NCBI RefSeq assembly: GCF_003432485.1
Contig: NZ_QVNQ01000007.1
Coordinates: forward strand, 310,001 to 374,000
Length of the DNA stretch: 64,000 bases
Source of the DNA: Actinomadura spongiicola
Lineage (GTDB): Bacteria > Actinomycetota > Actinomycetes > Streptosporangiales > Streptosporangiaceae
Direction: 5' to 3'
The notes beneath the pieces are model-generated. The model did not search any database and was not told the DNA's origin. It worked only from the letters and a program-made list of their open reading frames with translations. How positions within the stretch are numbered: the first letter of the stretch is position 1; the number at the start of each line of letters is the position of its first letter. Below, piece after piece: positions 25,399 to 33,879 of the stretch. Made by a program: the position numbers and the translations under genes.

Positions 25399-26478
25399 AT
25401 GAACCCGATCGACGAGACCATCGCCGCCATCGCGCCCCTGGACGAGGCCGCCATGCGGGACGCCCGCGACCACCAGGCCCGCCTCACCAAGCCGCCCGGG
25501 TCCCTCGGCGTCCTGGAGGAGGTGTCGATCAGGCTCGCCGGGCTGGCCGGGCACTGCCCGCCGCCGCCGCCCGAACCCGCCGCCGTCGCCGTGTTCGCCG
25601 CCGACCACGGCGTCCACGCCCAGGGCGTCACTCCGTGGCCGCGGGAGGTCACCGCCCAGATGGTGGCCAACTTCCTCGCGGGCGGCGCCGTCGTCAACGC
25701 GTTCGCCGCCCAGGTCGGCGCCACGGTCAGCGTCGTCGACGTCGGCGTCGCCGCCGACCTGGAGCCCGCCCCCGCACTGCTCCGCCGCAAGATCGCGCCC
25801 GGTACCGCCGATATGACCGTCGGCCCCGCGATGACCATGGACGAGGTCCGCGGCGCCGTGGGCGTGGGCATCGACGTGGCCCGCGGCCTCGTCTCGGACG
25901 GCTACCGCTGCCTGATCACCGGGGACATGGGCATCGCCAACACCACCGCCTCCGCCGCCCTGATCGCCGCGTTCACCGGGCTGCCGCCCGACCGCGTCAC
26001 CGGCCGCGGAACCGGTGTCGACGACGCCGTCCACGCGCACAAGGTCGAGATCGTCCGCACGGCCCTGGCCCGGCACGGCCTGCCCGCGGGGGAGGGGGCC
26101 GACCCCCTGGAGGTCCTGGCGGCGGTCGGCGGCCTGGAGCACGCCGCGCTCGCCGGGTTCGTCCTCGGCGCCGCGGCGCTGCGCGTCCCCGTCGTCCTCG
26201 ACGGCGTGATCGCCGGGGCGGCCGCGCTGGCGGCGGCCGCGCTGTGCCCGGACGCCGTCGGCGCGTGCGTCGCCGGACACCGCTCGGCCGAGCCCGGCCA
26301 CGGCGCCGCGATCACCTCGCTGGGCCTGCGGCCGCTGGTCGACCTGGAGCTCCGGCTCGGCGAGGGAACCGGTGCCCTGCTGGCGTTGCCGCTGGTCCAA
26401 GGGGCGGTGCGGGTCCTGCACGAGGTCGCCACCTTCGACTCCGCGGGCGTCAGCGGCAAGGACGCCGAGCGCCCGTAA
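25399..26478 (+). CDS. cobT: nicotinate-nucleotide-dimethylbenzimidazole phosphoribosyltransferase (CobT)
   Basis: CobT activates dimethylbenzimidazole to alpha-ribazole phosphate for the lower ligand of cobalamin. The 359 residues are full length. Recognisable parts are RLTKPPGSLGVLEEVSIRLA, VFAADHGVHAQGVTPWPREV, GDMGIANTTASAAL and the C-terminal EPGHGAAITSLGL with LRLGEGTGALLALPLVQ, which contains the catalytic glutamate. It follows the CobC-like gene by 23 bases, with GGAGGAACC before the ATG. Probable end of the first cob transcript, since 155 bases separate it from the next gene. Confidence 0.95.
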   Translation: MNPIDETIAAIAPLDEAAMRDARDHQARLTKPPGSLGVLEEVSIRLAGLAGHCPPPPPEPAAVAVFAADHGVHAQGVTPWPREVTAQMVANFLAGGAVVNAFAAQVGATVSVVDVGVAADLEPAPALLRRKIAPGTADMTVGPAMTMDEVRGAVGVGIDVARGLVSDGYRCLITGDMGIANTTASAALIAAFTGLPPDRVTGRGTGVDDAVHAHKVEIVRTALARHGLPAGEGADPLEVLAAVGGLEHAALAGFVLGAAALRVPVVLDGVIAGAAALAAAALCPDAVGACVAGHRSAEPGHGAAITSLGLRPLVDLELRLGEGTGALLALPLVQGAVRVLHEVATFDSAGVSGKDAERP

Positions 26479-26633
26479 CCAAACGATCACGGAAGATGTC
26501 ACGCTCGGCTATCGACTGGCCCCCGGCCCTCTCCATGCACTCCCGAACCCGAGTACGGTTGTTCCACGAAGACACCTGTCCGCCGGCGGCGTCGGCAGGC
26601 TGATCCGCACCCACTGATCGAGAGAACCACCAC

Positions 26634-27872
26634 GTGCCCCCGTACCTGCTAGGACTTCGACTCGGCGGCCGGCGCGTCCTCGTCGTCGGCGGGGGCCGGG
26701 TCGCCCAGCGCCGCGTGCCCGCGCTGCTGGACGCGGGCGCCGAGGTGGTGCTGGTCTCCCCCCGGGTCACCCCCTCCCTGGAGGACCTCGCCGCACGCGG
26801 GAGGATCACCTGGCGGCAGCGGCCCTACCGGTCCGGCGACTGCGCCGGGGCCTGGCTCGTCCAGGCCGTCACCGACGACTCCAAGGTCAACGGTGACGTG
26901 GTCGCCGAGGCGGAGGACGCGCGGATCTGGTCCGTCCGGGCCGACGACGCCGAGGCCTCGCCCGCGTGGACGCCCGCCAGCGGTCACGCGGGGGACGCGA
27001 CCGTCGGGGTCCTGCTCGGCGGCGACCCGCGACGTGCCGCCGGCATCCGCGACGCCATCGTCGACGGCCTCCGCGACGGCGCCCTCGAATCGCGGCACTC
27101 GCGGCGCAAGCCCGTCGGTGTCGCCCTCGTCGGCGGCGGCCCCGGCGACCCGGGGCTGATCACCGTCCGCGGGCGGCAGCTCCTCGCGATGGCCGACGTG
27201 GTCGTCACCGACCGGCTCGCCCCCGCCAGCCTGCTGGACGAGCTGGCCCCCGACGTCGAGGTGATCGACGCCGCCAAGATCCCCTACGGGCGGACGGTCG
27301 CGCAGGACCGCATCAACGAGTACCTCGTCGAGCACGCGCGGCGGGGACGGTTCGTCGTCCGGCTCAAGGGCGGAGACCCGTTCGTGTTCGGCCGCGGCGG
27401 CGAGGAGGCCCTGTACTGTGCCCGGCACGGCGTGCCCGTCACGGTCGTCCCCGGCATCACCAGCGCCGTCGCCGTCCCGTCCGCCGCCGGGATCCCGGTC
27501 ACCCACCGGGGCGTCGCCCAGGAGTTCCACGTCGTCTCCGCGCACGTCCCTCCCGACCATCCCGACTCGACGGTCGACTGGGCGGCGCTCGGCCGGGCGA
27601 AGGGCACGATCGTCCTGCTGATGGCCGTGGAGCGCATGGCCCTGATCGCCGCGGCCCTGATGCGCTATGGTCGAGCGTCCGACACGCCGGTCGCCGTGAT
27701 CCAGGACGGCACCCTCCCCGGGCAGCGGGCCCTGACGGCGACGCTGGACACGGTGGCCGACGCGATGGCCGCCGACGCGGTCCGACCCCCGGCGATCGTG
27801 GTCGTGGGCGACGTGGTCGACGTGGCACGAGAGATCGACATGATTCGAGCGGACATGGGACGGGATCCGTGA
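26634..27872 (+). CDS. cysG: siroheme synthase-type fusion: precorrin-2 dehydrogenase + uroporphyrinogen-III C-methyltransferase
   Basis: This 412-residue fusion starts at GTG 26634. The N-terminal about 150 residues are the NAD-dependent precorrin-2 dehydrogenase/ferrochelatase part (VLVVGGGRVAQRRVPALLDAG). The rest is uroporphyrinogen-III methyltransferase: VALVGGGPGDPGLITVRG, VVVTDRLAP and RLKGGDPFVFGRGGEE, with VVPGITSAVAVPSAAGIPVTH (in part) binding SAM. It makes precorrin-2, the branch point for siroheme and cobalamin, so it feeds the cob genes just upstream. The dehydrogenase part is shorter than in enterobacterial CysG. TACGGT near 26552 could be its -10 element. Its stop overlaps the start of the GTPase gene. 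Confidence 0.93.
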   Translation: MPPYLLGLRLGGRRVLVVGGGRVAQRRVPALLDAGAEVVLVSPRVTPSLEDLAARGRITWRQRPYRSGDCAGAWLVQAVTDDSKVNGDVVAEAEDARIWSVRADDAEASPAWTPASGHAGDATVGVLLGGDPRRAAGIRDAIVDGLRDGALESRHSRRKPVGVALVGGGPGDPGLITVRGRQLLAMADVVVTDRLAPASLLDELAPDVEVIDAAKIPYGRTVAQDRINEYLVEHARRGRFVVRLKGGDPFVFGRGGEEALYCARHGVPVTVVPGITSAVAVPSAAGIPVTHRGVAQEFHVVSAHVPPDHPDSTVDWAALGRAKGTIVLLMAVERMALIAAALMRYGRASDTPVAVIQDGTLPGQRALTATLDTVADAMAADAVRPPAIVVVGDVVDVAREIDMIRADMGRDP

Positions 27873-29944
27873 CACCCCCCGCAGAGCAGAGCGCGATCCA
27901 CGACGAGACGACCGGCGCCGACCCCGGACGCGACACCGAGGACTCCGCCGCCCCCGGCGGGCCCGCGCCCGACGATGACGCGCGGCCCGACGCGCGGCCC
28001 GACGCCCAGGCCACCACCGGGTCCCGCGACGCCCGGCGGGCCAAGGGAAGCGGGCAGGGCGGCGGGCGCGGCCGCTACGCCCGTCCCACCGCGGAACCGC
28101 GGTCGACCGAACCCGCGCCGCCCGCCCAGACCGACGACTCGGACGGCGCCGGAGAGGGCTCCCACCCGGAGAAGGACGCGCGGCCGGGCCGGGGGAAACG
28201 GTCCGAGAAGGCCACGCGGCCCGGCGGCCCCGCCAGGGTGGGCGGCGGCACGGTGCACCAGGGCCAGCTGATCCGGGCCGTCACCAACCTGCGCGACCAC
28301 CTCGGCGCCTTCGACTTCCTGCTGGACGTGCCAGGCGTCGAGGAGGCCCGGGAGGCGCGCGACGAACTGCGCGACCAGCTCCAGGACTACGTCCTCCCGC
28401 GCATCCAGGCCGCCGGAACACCGCTGCTCGTCGTCCTCGGCGGCTCCACGGGCGCGGGCAAGTCGACCCTGGTCAACACCCTCGTCGGCTCCCGGGTCAG
28501 CGCGACCGGTGTACTCCGCCCCACCACCAGCAGCCCGATCCTGGTCTGCCACCCCGACCACGCGCAGTGGTATCTGGAGGGCCCCCTGCTGCCCGGTATG
28601 GGACGGGTCCGCGGCCCCGCGCCCGACGCCATCGCCGGTGACCAGCTCGTCGTCATCACCAGCGACGTCCTGCCGCCCGGCCTCGCCCTCCTCGACAGCC
28701 CCGACTTCGACTCCGTCTTCGAGGACCACTTCGAGTTCGCGACCAAACTGATGGCCGCCGCGGACCTGTGGCTCTGCGTCACCACCGCCGCCCGCTACGC
28801 CGACGCGCAGGTGTGGCAGATGATCCGGCGGGCCAAGGAGAACGGCGCGACGATCGGCGTCGTCCTGTCCCGGATCCCGCAGGGCGCGGGCCCCCAGGGC
28901 GAGGAGGTCGTCGAGCACTTCGGCGCGATGCTGGACGAGCACGAGGTCGGCGACGCGCGGCGCTTCACCATCCCCGAGACCCGGATCGAGCACAGCCGCC
29001 TCCCCGAGGAGACCGTCGAGGACCTGCGCGCCTGGCTCACCGGAGTCGCCGAGGACGCCGAGGACCGCGAGATCGTCATCGGCGACACCCTCGCCGCCGT
29101 CCTCGACAGCTTCCGCACCCGCGTCCCCGAACTCGCCCGGCACGTCGAGGCGCAGGTCGAGCAGCGCGCCGAACTGGCCGGGCAGGTCGAGGCCGGCTAC
29201 GGCACCGCGCTCGCCGAACTCGACGAGGCCACCCGCAACGGCTCCCTGCTGCGCGGCGAGGTCCTCGCCCGCTGGCAGGACTTCGCCGCCACCGGCGACC
29301 TGCAACGCTCGCTGCGCGTCCAGCGGCCCCGGCGCGGCCGGTCCGCCAACCGCAGGCGCCGCAGCCCGACCCGGGTCCGCGCGCTCAAGGCGGCGCTGCG
29401 CAGCGGCCTCGAATCGCTGATCATGGCGTCCGCCGAGCACGGCGCCGAACAGGTCATCGCCCGCTGGCGCGACCACCCGGCCGGACGGCAGGTCCTCGCC
29501 GCGGCGGACACCGAACTCGCCCACGTCTCCCCGGAGCTGTCCCGCCGCGTCACCCGCGCCGTCAGCTCCTGGCAGGACCACGTCCAGGAACTGATCCGCA
29601 CCGAGGGCGTCACCAAACGCTCCGTCGCGAAGCTGGTGTCGTTCGACACCGAGGCGGTCTCCCTCGTCCTGATGATCGGGCTGCTCGGCTACGGCACGTC
29701 GGACGTGGCCGTCGAGGGCGGCAACAGCGCCGTCCCGCAGCGGCTTCTGAAGGCCCTGTTCGGCGCCGAGTCGCTGCGCGGCATGGGCGCCAAGGCCCGC
29801 GCCGACCTGCGCAGCCGTATCGGGATGCTGTTCGACGAGGAGGCCATCCGGTTCGGTCAGGTGCTCGACTCCGCGGGCATCCCCGACGAGACCGTCCCCG
29901 TCCAGCTGTACCAGGCCACCTACAACCTCGAGGTTGCCCGATGA
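27869..29944 (+). CDS. dynamin-like/YfjP-type GTPase A
   Basis: This 691-residue protein starts at GTG 27869, overlapping the cysG stop. The first 125 residues are disordered (Asp, Arg, Gly, Pro rich). The GTPase domain follows: P loop VLGGSTGAGKSTLVNTLVG, switch threonine region GVLRPTTSSPIL, and LLDSPDFDSV as the DxxG equivalent. The rest is long helical sequence, as in bacterial dynamin-like proteins, with one short hydrophobic patch (AVSLVLMIGLLGYG) near residue 595. It overlaps its partner by ATGA. The pair matches the arrangement of DynA/DynB, which stabilise sporulation Z-rings in Streptomyces; I believe these are the equivalents but cannot prove it by reading. Confidence 0.85.
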   Translation: MTPPAEQSAIHDETTGADPGRDTEDSAAPGGPAPDDDARPDARPDAQATTGSRDARRAKGSGQGGGRGRYARPTAEPRSTEPAPPAQTDDSDGAGEGSHPEKDARPGRGKRSEKATRPGGPARVGGGTVHQGQLIRAVTNLRDHLGAFDFLLDVPGVEEAREARDELRDQLQDYVLPRIQAAGTPLLVVLGGSTGAGKSTLVNTLVGSRVSATGVLRPTTSSPILVCHPDHAQWYLEGPLLPGMGRVRGPAPDAIAGDQLVVITSDVLPPGLALLDSPDFDSVFEDHFEFATKLMAAADLWLCVTTAARYADAQVWQMIRRAKENGATIGVVLSRIPQGAGPQGEEVVEHFGAMLDEHEVGDARRFTIPETRIEHSRLPEETVEDLRAWLTGVAEDAEDREIVIGDTLAAVLDSFRTRVPELARHVEAQVEQRAELAGQVEAGYGTALAELDEATRNGSLLRGEVLARWQDFAATGDLQRSLRVQRPRRGRSANRRRRSPTRVRALKAALRSGLESLIMASAEHGAEQVIARWRDHPAGRQVLAAADTELAHVSPELSRRVTRAVSSWQDHVQELIRTEGVTKRSVAKLVSFDTEAVSLVLMIGLLGYGTSDVAVEGGNSAVPQRLLKALFGAESLRGMGAKARADLRSRIGMLFDEEAIRFGQVLDSAGIPDETVPVQLYQATYNLEVAR

Positions 29945-31659
29945 CCACCTCGGCCATCCCCGCGAACTCGCCGCCGGGATCCGGCGGGACCCCACCCCTC
30001 GCCGCGTCCGGGGCCGGACCGGGCCCCGCCGGCCCCAAGGGCCCGCCGGGGCTGACCACCCGCCTCGGCGGCCTTGAACGGCTCGTCCAGGTGGGCGACG
30101 GACGGCTCGACCAGCCCGTCCTGGACGAGGCCGGAGCGCTGCTCGAACGGGCCGGGCAGCGGCTGCGGCTGTCCGGCGAGCACACCGTGATCACCCTCGC
30201 CGGCGGCACGGGCAGCGGAAAGTCGTCCCTGTTCAACGCCATCTGCGGCCTCGAACTGTCGCCGACCGGGCTGCGCCGCCCGATGACGTCGCAGGCGCAC
30301 GCCTGCGTCTGGGGCCTGGACGGCGCGGGCCCCCTGCTCGACTGGCTGGACGTGGACAAACGTCACCGCTACGCCCGCGCCAGCGCCCTCGACCTGAACC
30401 GCGCCGACGCGAGCCTCCAGGGCCTCGTCCTCATCGACCTGCCCGACCACGACTCCGTCCAGGCGATGCACCGCGCCGAGGTCGACCGGTTCGTCAAGAT
30501 CGCCGACCTGCTCGTGTGGGTCGTCGACCCGCAGAAGTACGCGGACGCGGCGCTGCACCGCAACTACATCGTCCCGTTCGCGCGGCACACCGGCGTCACC
30601 CTCATCGTCCTCAACCAGGTCGACCGGCTCGCGCCCCACGAGATCGACGACTGCGTCGCCGACCTGCGCCGCCTGCTGGAGGCCGAGGGGCTCGCCGACC
30701 CCCGCATCGTGACGACGTCCGCCGTCGCCGAGGACGGCGTGTACGGGTTCCGGGACATCCTCGTCGACACCGTCGCCGCCCGCCGCGCCCGCACCGAGCG
30801 GCTGTCCGCGGACGTCGACCGGGTCGCCGAACGGTTCGCCGGCTACCGTCTCGACACCGAACCGCCGACCACCGTCGACGACGGCCGCCGCGGCGACCTC
30901 GTCCAGGCCCTGACCGACGCCGCCGGCGCCCCCGCCGTCGCCGAGGCGATGGAGAGCGCCTACGAGCTGCGCGCCTGCGACTTCGTCGGCTGGCCCGTCG
31001 CCGCGCTGATCGCCCGGCTGCGCTCCGACCCGCTGCGCCGGATGCGCCTCACCGAACTGCGCGAGGAACTCCGCGGCGCCTTCACCGGCCCGATCGGCGC
31101 CCAGCAGGGCGACGTCGACAACGCCCTCCAGGCCGTCACGGAGGGCGTCACCCCGGAACTTCCCGCGCACTGGGCGCGTTCGGTCCGCGCCGCCGCCCGC
31201 TCCCACGCCACCGAGATCCCCGAGGCGCTCGGCGAGTCGCTCAAGGACGCCCTCCCCACGTTCAACCAGGTGCCGCGCTGGTGGTGGCTGGTCAAGACGT
31301 GGCAGTTCTTCCTCGTCCTGGTCGCCGTCCTCAGCGTGGCGTGGATCGGCCTCCTCGTCGCCTACGGCCTCCTGGACGCGGGCGGCCCGGGCTCCAGCCG
31401 CCTCGTCGCGGACGCGGGCCTCATCCCGTACGTCACGGTCCTGATCGTCTGCACGCTCGGCATGGGCTGGCTCACCTCGGCGGCCTGCCGCAACCTGGTC
31501 GCGCTGTCGTCCGCCAAACACGGCGACGACATGGAACACCACATGCGCGCCGGCATCGAACGCGTGACCCGTGAGAAGGTCATCGTGCCCATCGAGGAGG
31601 AGCTCCAGGTCTACGCCCGCTTCCGCAGGGACGTCGACGTAGCCGCCGGCCGCGCCTAG
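29941..31659 (+). CDS. dynamin-like/YfjP-type GTPase B, membrane anchored
   Basis: This 572-residue protein has its ATG inside the stop of the upstream GTPase (ATGA). A Pro/Gly-rich head of about 40 residues is followed by a G domain: LAGGTGSGKSSLFNAICG, GLRRPMTSQAH, LIDLPDHDSV and the NKxD equivalent LNQVDRL. The helical part ends in two membrane segments (WQFFLVLVAVLSVAWIGLLV and IPYVTVLIVCTLGMGWL), then an amphipathic tail. A membrane-anchored and a mainly soluble GTPase encoded together is typical of bacterial dynamin pairs that act on membranes, for example at the sporulation septum. ssb lies directly downstream. Confidence 0.87.
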   Translation: MTTSAIPANSPPGSGGTPPLAASGAGPGPAGPKGPPGLTTRLGGLERLVQVGDGRLDQPVLDEAGALLERAGQRLRLSGEHTVITLAGGTGSGKSSLFNAICGLELSPTGLRRPMTSQAHACVWGLDGAGPLLDWLDVDKRHRYARASALDLNRADASLQGLVLIDLPDHDSVQAMHRAEVDRFVKIADLLVWVVDPQKYADAALHRNYIVPFARHTGVTLIVLNQVDRLAPHEIDDCVADLRRLLEAEGLADPRIVTTSAVAEDGVYGFRDILVDTVAARRARTERLSADVDRVAERFAGYRLDTEPPTTVDDGRRGDLVQALTDAAGAPAVAEAMESAYELRACDFVGWPVAALIARLRSDPLRRMRLTELREELRGAFTGPIGAQQGDVDNALQAVTEGVTPELPAHWARSVRAAARSHATEIPEALGESLKDALPTFNQVPRWWWLVKTWQFFLVLVAVLSVAWIGLLVAYGLLDAGGPGSSRLVADAGLIPYVTVLIVCTLGMGWLTSAACRNLVALSSAKHGDDMEHHMRAGIERVTREKVIVPIEEELQVYARFRRDVDVAAGRA

Positions 31660-31668
31660 TTATCCACA
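31660..31668 (+). promoter_or_regulatory. perfect DnaA box upstream of ssb
   Basis: TTATCCACA is an exact match to the consensus DnaA-binding box. It starts one base after the stop of the second GTPase gene and lies 78 bases before the ssb start. In GC-rich actinobacteria the usual boxes are TTGTCCACA-like, so an exact AT-rich consensus in an intergenic gap is notable. A single box suggests regulation of ssb rather than an origin. Confidence 0.6.
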
Positions 31669-31745
31669 ATTTCGCCTCCGTACCCGCCGACCCCATGCCG
31701 TGCGGCACCGTGGACCTCGTCAGCGCGAAACTACGGAGGGTCACG

Positions 31746-32210
31746 ATGAACGAGGCGCACATCACCGTCACCGGCTGGGTCGCCGCCGAACCCCGCTACG
31801 CCGTCACGACCAACGGAACTCCGTTCCTCTCCCTGCGGGTCGGCTGCACGCCCCGCCGCTACGACCGGCAGACCGGCCAGTGGCAGGACGTCGAGACCCT
31901 GTTCCTCACCGTCAACTGCTGGCGGAACCTGGCCGACAACGTCAACGCGTCCGAGTTCAAGCGCGGCACCCCGATCCTCGTGACCGGCCGCCTGCGCATC
32001 CGGCAGTACGAACGTGACGGCCAGTGGCGGTTCTCCGCCGAGATCGAGGCCACCACCCTCGGGCCCGACCTGTTCCGCGGCACCGTCGACTTCCGTCCCG
32101 TCCAGCGCGGCGGACCGCTCAGCGACGAGGACCGCCAACTCGCCCGCGACACCGCCGACGAATGGGCCCTGGCCACCCCCGTAGACCAAGAAGAACCCAA
32201 AGCCGCCTGA
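31746..32210 (+). CDS. ssb: single-stranded DNA-binding protein
   Basis: This 154-residue protein starts at ATG 31746 behind GGAGGG. The OB fold occupies the first 110 residues (HITVTGWVAAEPRYAVTTNG, FLSLRVGCTPRRYDRQTGQW, FLTVNCWRNLADNVNASEFK, VTGRLRIRQYERDGQWRFS). The C-terminus ends VDQEEPKAA and lacks the acidic Asp-Asp-hydrophobic-Pro-Phe tip that recruits replication partners in the main SSB. It is therefore probably a paralogue of the SsbB type, used in specialised processes such as sporulation or recombination, not the essential copy. That agrees with its place behind the dynamin-like pair. Confidence 0.92.
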   Translation: MNEAHITVTGWVAAEPRYAVTTNGTPFLSLRVGCTPRRYDRQTGQWQDVETLFLTVNCWRNLADNVNASEFKRGTPILVTGRLRIRQYERDGQWRFSAEIEATTLGPDLFRGTVDFRPVQRGGPLSDEDRQLARDTADEWALATPVDQEEPKAA

Positions 32211-32518
32211 CCCTCGACTCCGAAGGCCGGGTCGAGTGCGTGCGTGGCCGGTCGAGTGCGTGCGTGGCCGGTCGACGGAGTCGCCGTCGCGCGGCGGCTT
32301 CGCCTCTGGCGGAGTGGTGCGGCCTGGTCAGATCCAGGAAACGCCGCGCATGCTGCCATCCCCCTCAGGACGTGCCTGGGCCGCGCATCTGCGGGGCCCG
32401 ATGCGTGGTGACGCAGCCGGTCACGCGCATGTGCCTTCCCGAAGGTACCTGTTTCACGCTCCTTCCGCACACCTTGCAACTAGTGTGTTACACAACGTGA
32501 TGCACGTAAGGGGGAAGG
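32211..32518. other. non-coding stretch between ssb and the diguanylate cyclase gene
   Basis: No gene is visible. It contains a 20-base unit present twice in tandem (GTCGAGTGCGTGCGTGGCCG at 32231-32250 and 32251-32270, with the start of a third). Near the downstream gene there is a short perfect palindrome TGTGTTACACA (32484-32494), about 25 bases before the ATG, in promoter position. Confidence 0.6.
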
Positions 32519-33808
32519 ATGACGGCAGTGCAGTCGTCCGCCGAGGACCGTGGTGGGGAGCTGGCTCGCAGGCCCAGGCCCCGAGCGCGACTGGGGCGTC
32601 CGTCCCTGCTCGTGATCTATGTGCCGGCGATCGTGGCCGTTCATCTGGGGTTGACCGTCGTGGGGCTGCTCACGACGGCGCCGCGGGCCGACGACGTGAC
32701 GGCGTTCGCCGCCCTGCTGGCGTGCGGGGCCGTGTGCATCGAGGCCACACGGCGGCTCGGGATGCCGGCGGGGGTGGCACGGGATCTGCTGTCCGCGTGG
32801 TGGTTGCCGGTCGCGCTGCTGCTACCCCCCGTGTACGCCCTCCTGATACCGGTGCCGATCCAGGCGTTGCTCCAGTTCCGCGTCCGCCGGACCATGATCT
32901 ACCGCCGTGTGCTCGTCGCGGGGGCGTTCGGAATCGCCGGAGCGTGCGCGTCCATCGTCTTCCACCTGGTGGTGCCCGAACCCCTGGAGGGCGCGCCGCG
33001 CTGGGTCGTCGACGCGTATCCGGGCATTCCGGCGGCCGTCGGATGCGCCACGCTGTTCACCGTGGTGAACACGGCGATCGTCGCGGTGGCGGCGCACGCC
33101 GCGAACCCCGAGAGCCGATGGCGGGACGTCCTGTGGAACCGGGAGAGCCTCCTGCTGGACGTCGTGGAACTGTGCGTCGGCAGTCTCGTGGCGATCACGA
33201 GCGCGCTGTCGCTGGGGCTGCTGGCCCTGGCGCTCCCGCCGGTGGTCCTGTTGCAGCGCAGCCTGATGCACCAGCAACTCCAGGCGGCCGCGCGGACGGA
33301 CGCCAAGACCGGCCTGTTGAACGCGACGGCCTGGCAACGGGAGGCGGATACCGAACTGTCCCGGGCCCAGCGCACCAACGGGGCGGTCGCGCTGCTGCTG
33401 ATCGACATCGACCACTTCAAACGGGTCAACGACACGCACGGCCACCTCATGGGCGACCAGGTGCTCGTCGGGGTCGCGAGCACGCTCGGCCACCAGTTGC
33501 GCGACTACGACGTCGTGGGACGGTTCGGCGGCGAGGAGTTCGTGGTCCTCCTCCCGGGCGCCGACACCGTCGAGGCGTGCCGCGTGGCCGAACGCCTCCG
33601 CGGCCGGGTGCGCCGCCTCGCCGTCCCCGCGGAGGAGGGAACGGTGACGGTCACGGTGTCCGTCGGCGTCGCGCTGTTCCGCACCCACGGCGATGACCTC
33701 CTGGAACTCCTCACCGCCGCCGATCTGGCCCTCTACCGCGCCAAGTCGTCCGGCCGCGACCGCGTCTGCCTACCGGCCCTGGAGGGCCCCGCCACCCCCA
33801 CCCCCTGA
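32519..33808 (+). CDS. membrane diguanylate cyclase (GGDEF)
   Basis: This 429-residue protein makes c-di-GMP from two GTP. A basic N-terminal tail is followed by six or so membrane helices forming an integral sensor domain. The GGDEF domain starts near residue 265 (TDAKTGLLNATAWQREADTE). The metal and substrate parts LLIDIDHFKRVNDTHGHLMG and the active-site loop RFGGEEFVVLLPGAD are intact, and RDYD five residues before GGEEF is a proper inhibitory I-site, so product inhibition is expected. There is no EAL domain. In actinomycetes c-di-GMP controls development through BldD. GGGGGAAGG precedes the ATG. Confidence 0.94.
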   Translation: MTAVQSSAEDRGGELARRPRPRARLGRPSLLVIYVPAIVAVHLGLTVVGLLTTAPRADDVTAFAALLACGAVCIEATRRLGMPAGVARDLLSAWWLPVALLLPPVYALLIPVPIQALLQFRVRRTMIYRRVLVAGAFGIAGACASIVFHLVVPEPLEGAPRWVVDAYPGIPAAVGCATLFTVVNTAIVAVAAHAANPESRWRDVLWNRESLLLDVVELCVGSLVAITSALSLGLLALALPPVVLLQRSLMHQQLQAAARTDAKTGLLNATAWQREADTELSRAQRTNGAVALLLIDIDHFKRVNDTHGHLMGDQVLVGVASTLGHQLRDYDVVGRFGGEEFVVLLPGADTVEACRVAERLRGRVRRLAVPAEEGTVTVTVSVGVALFRTHGDDLLELLTAADLALYRAKSSGRDRVCLPALEGPATPTP

Positions 33809-33867
33809 ACACGGTCCGCACCGACCGGGGGAACCGAGCATTGCCCAGAACACGCTCCGGGACCCTC

Positions 33868-33873
33868 TAGGCT
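33868..33873 (+). promoter_or_regulatory. -10 element of a probable leaderless ettA transcript
   Basis: TAGGCT ends six bases before the ATG of ettA, and no ribosome site is present. That spacing puts the transcription start on the start codon. No good -35 element is seen. Confidence 0.5.
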
Positions 33874-33879
33874 TGAAAT

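Noticed and set aside
31660..31668. Replication origin at the DnaA box
   Set aside because: Only one box is seen, with no AT-rich unwinding element and no dnaA/dnaN/gyr neighbours.
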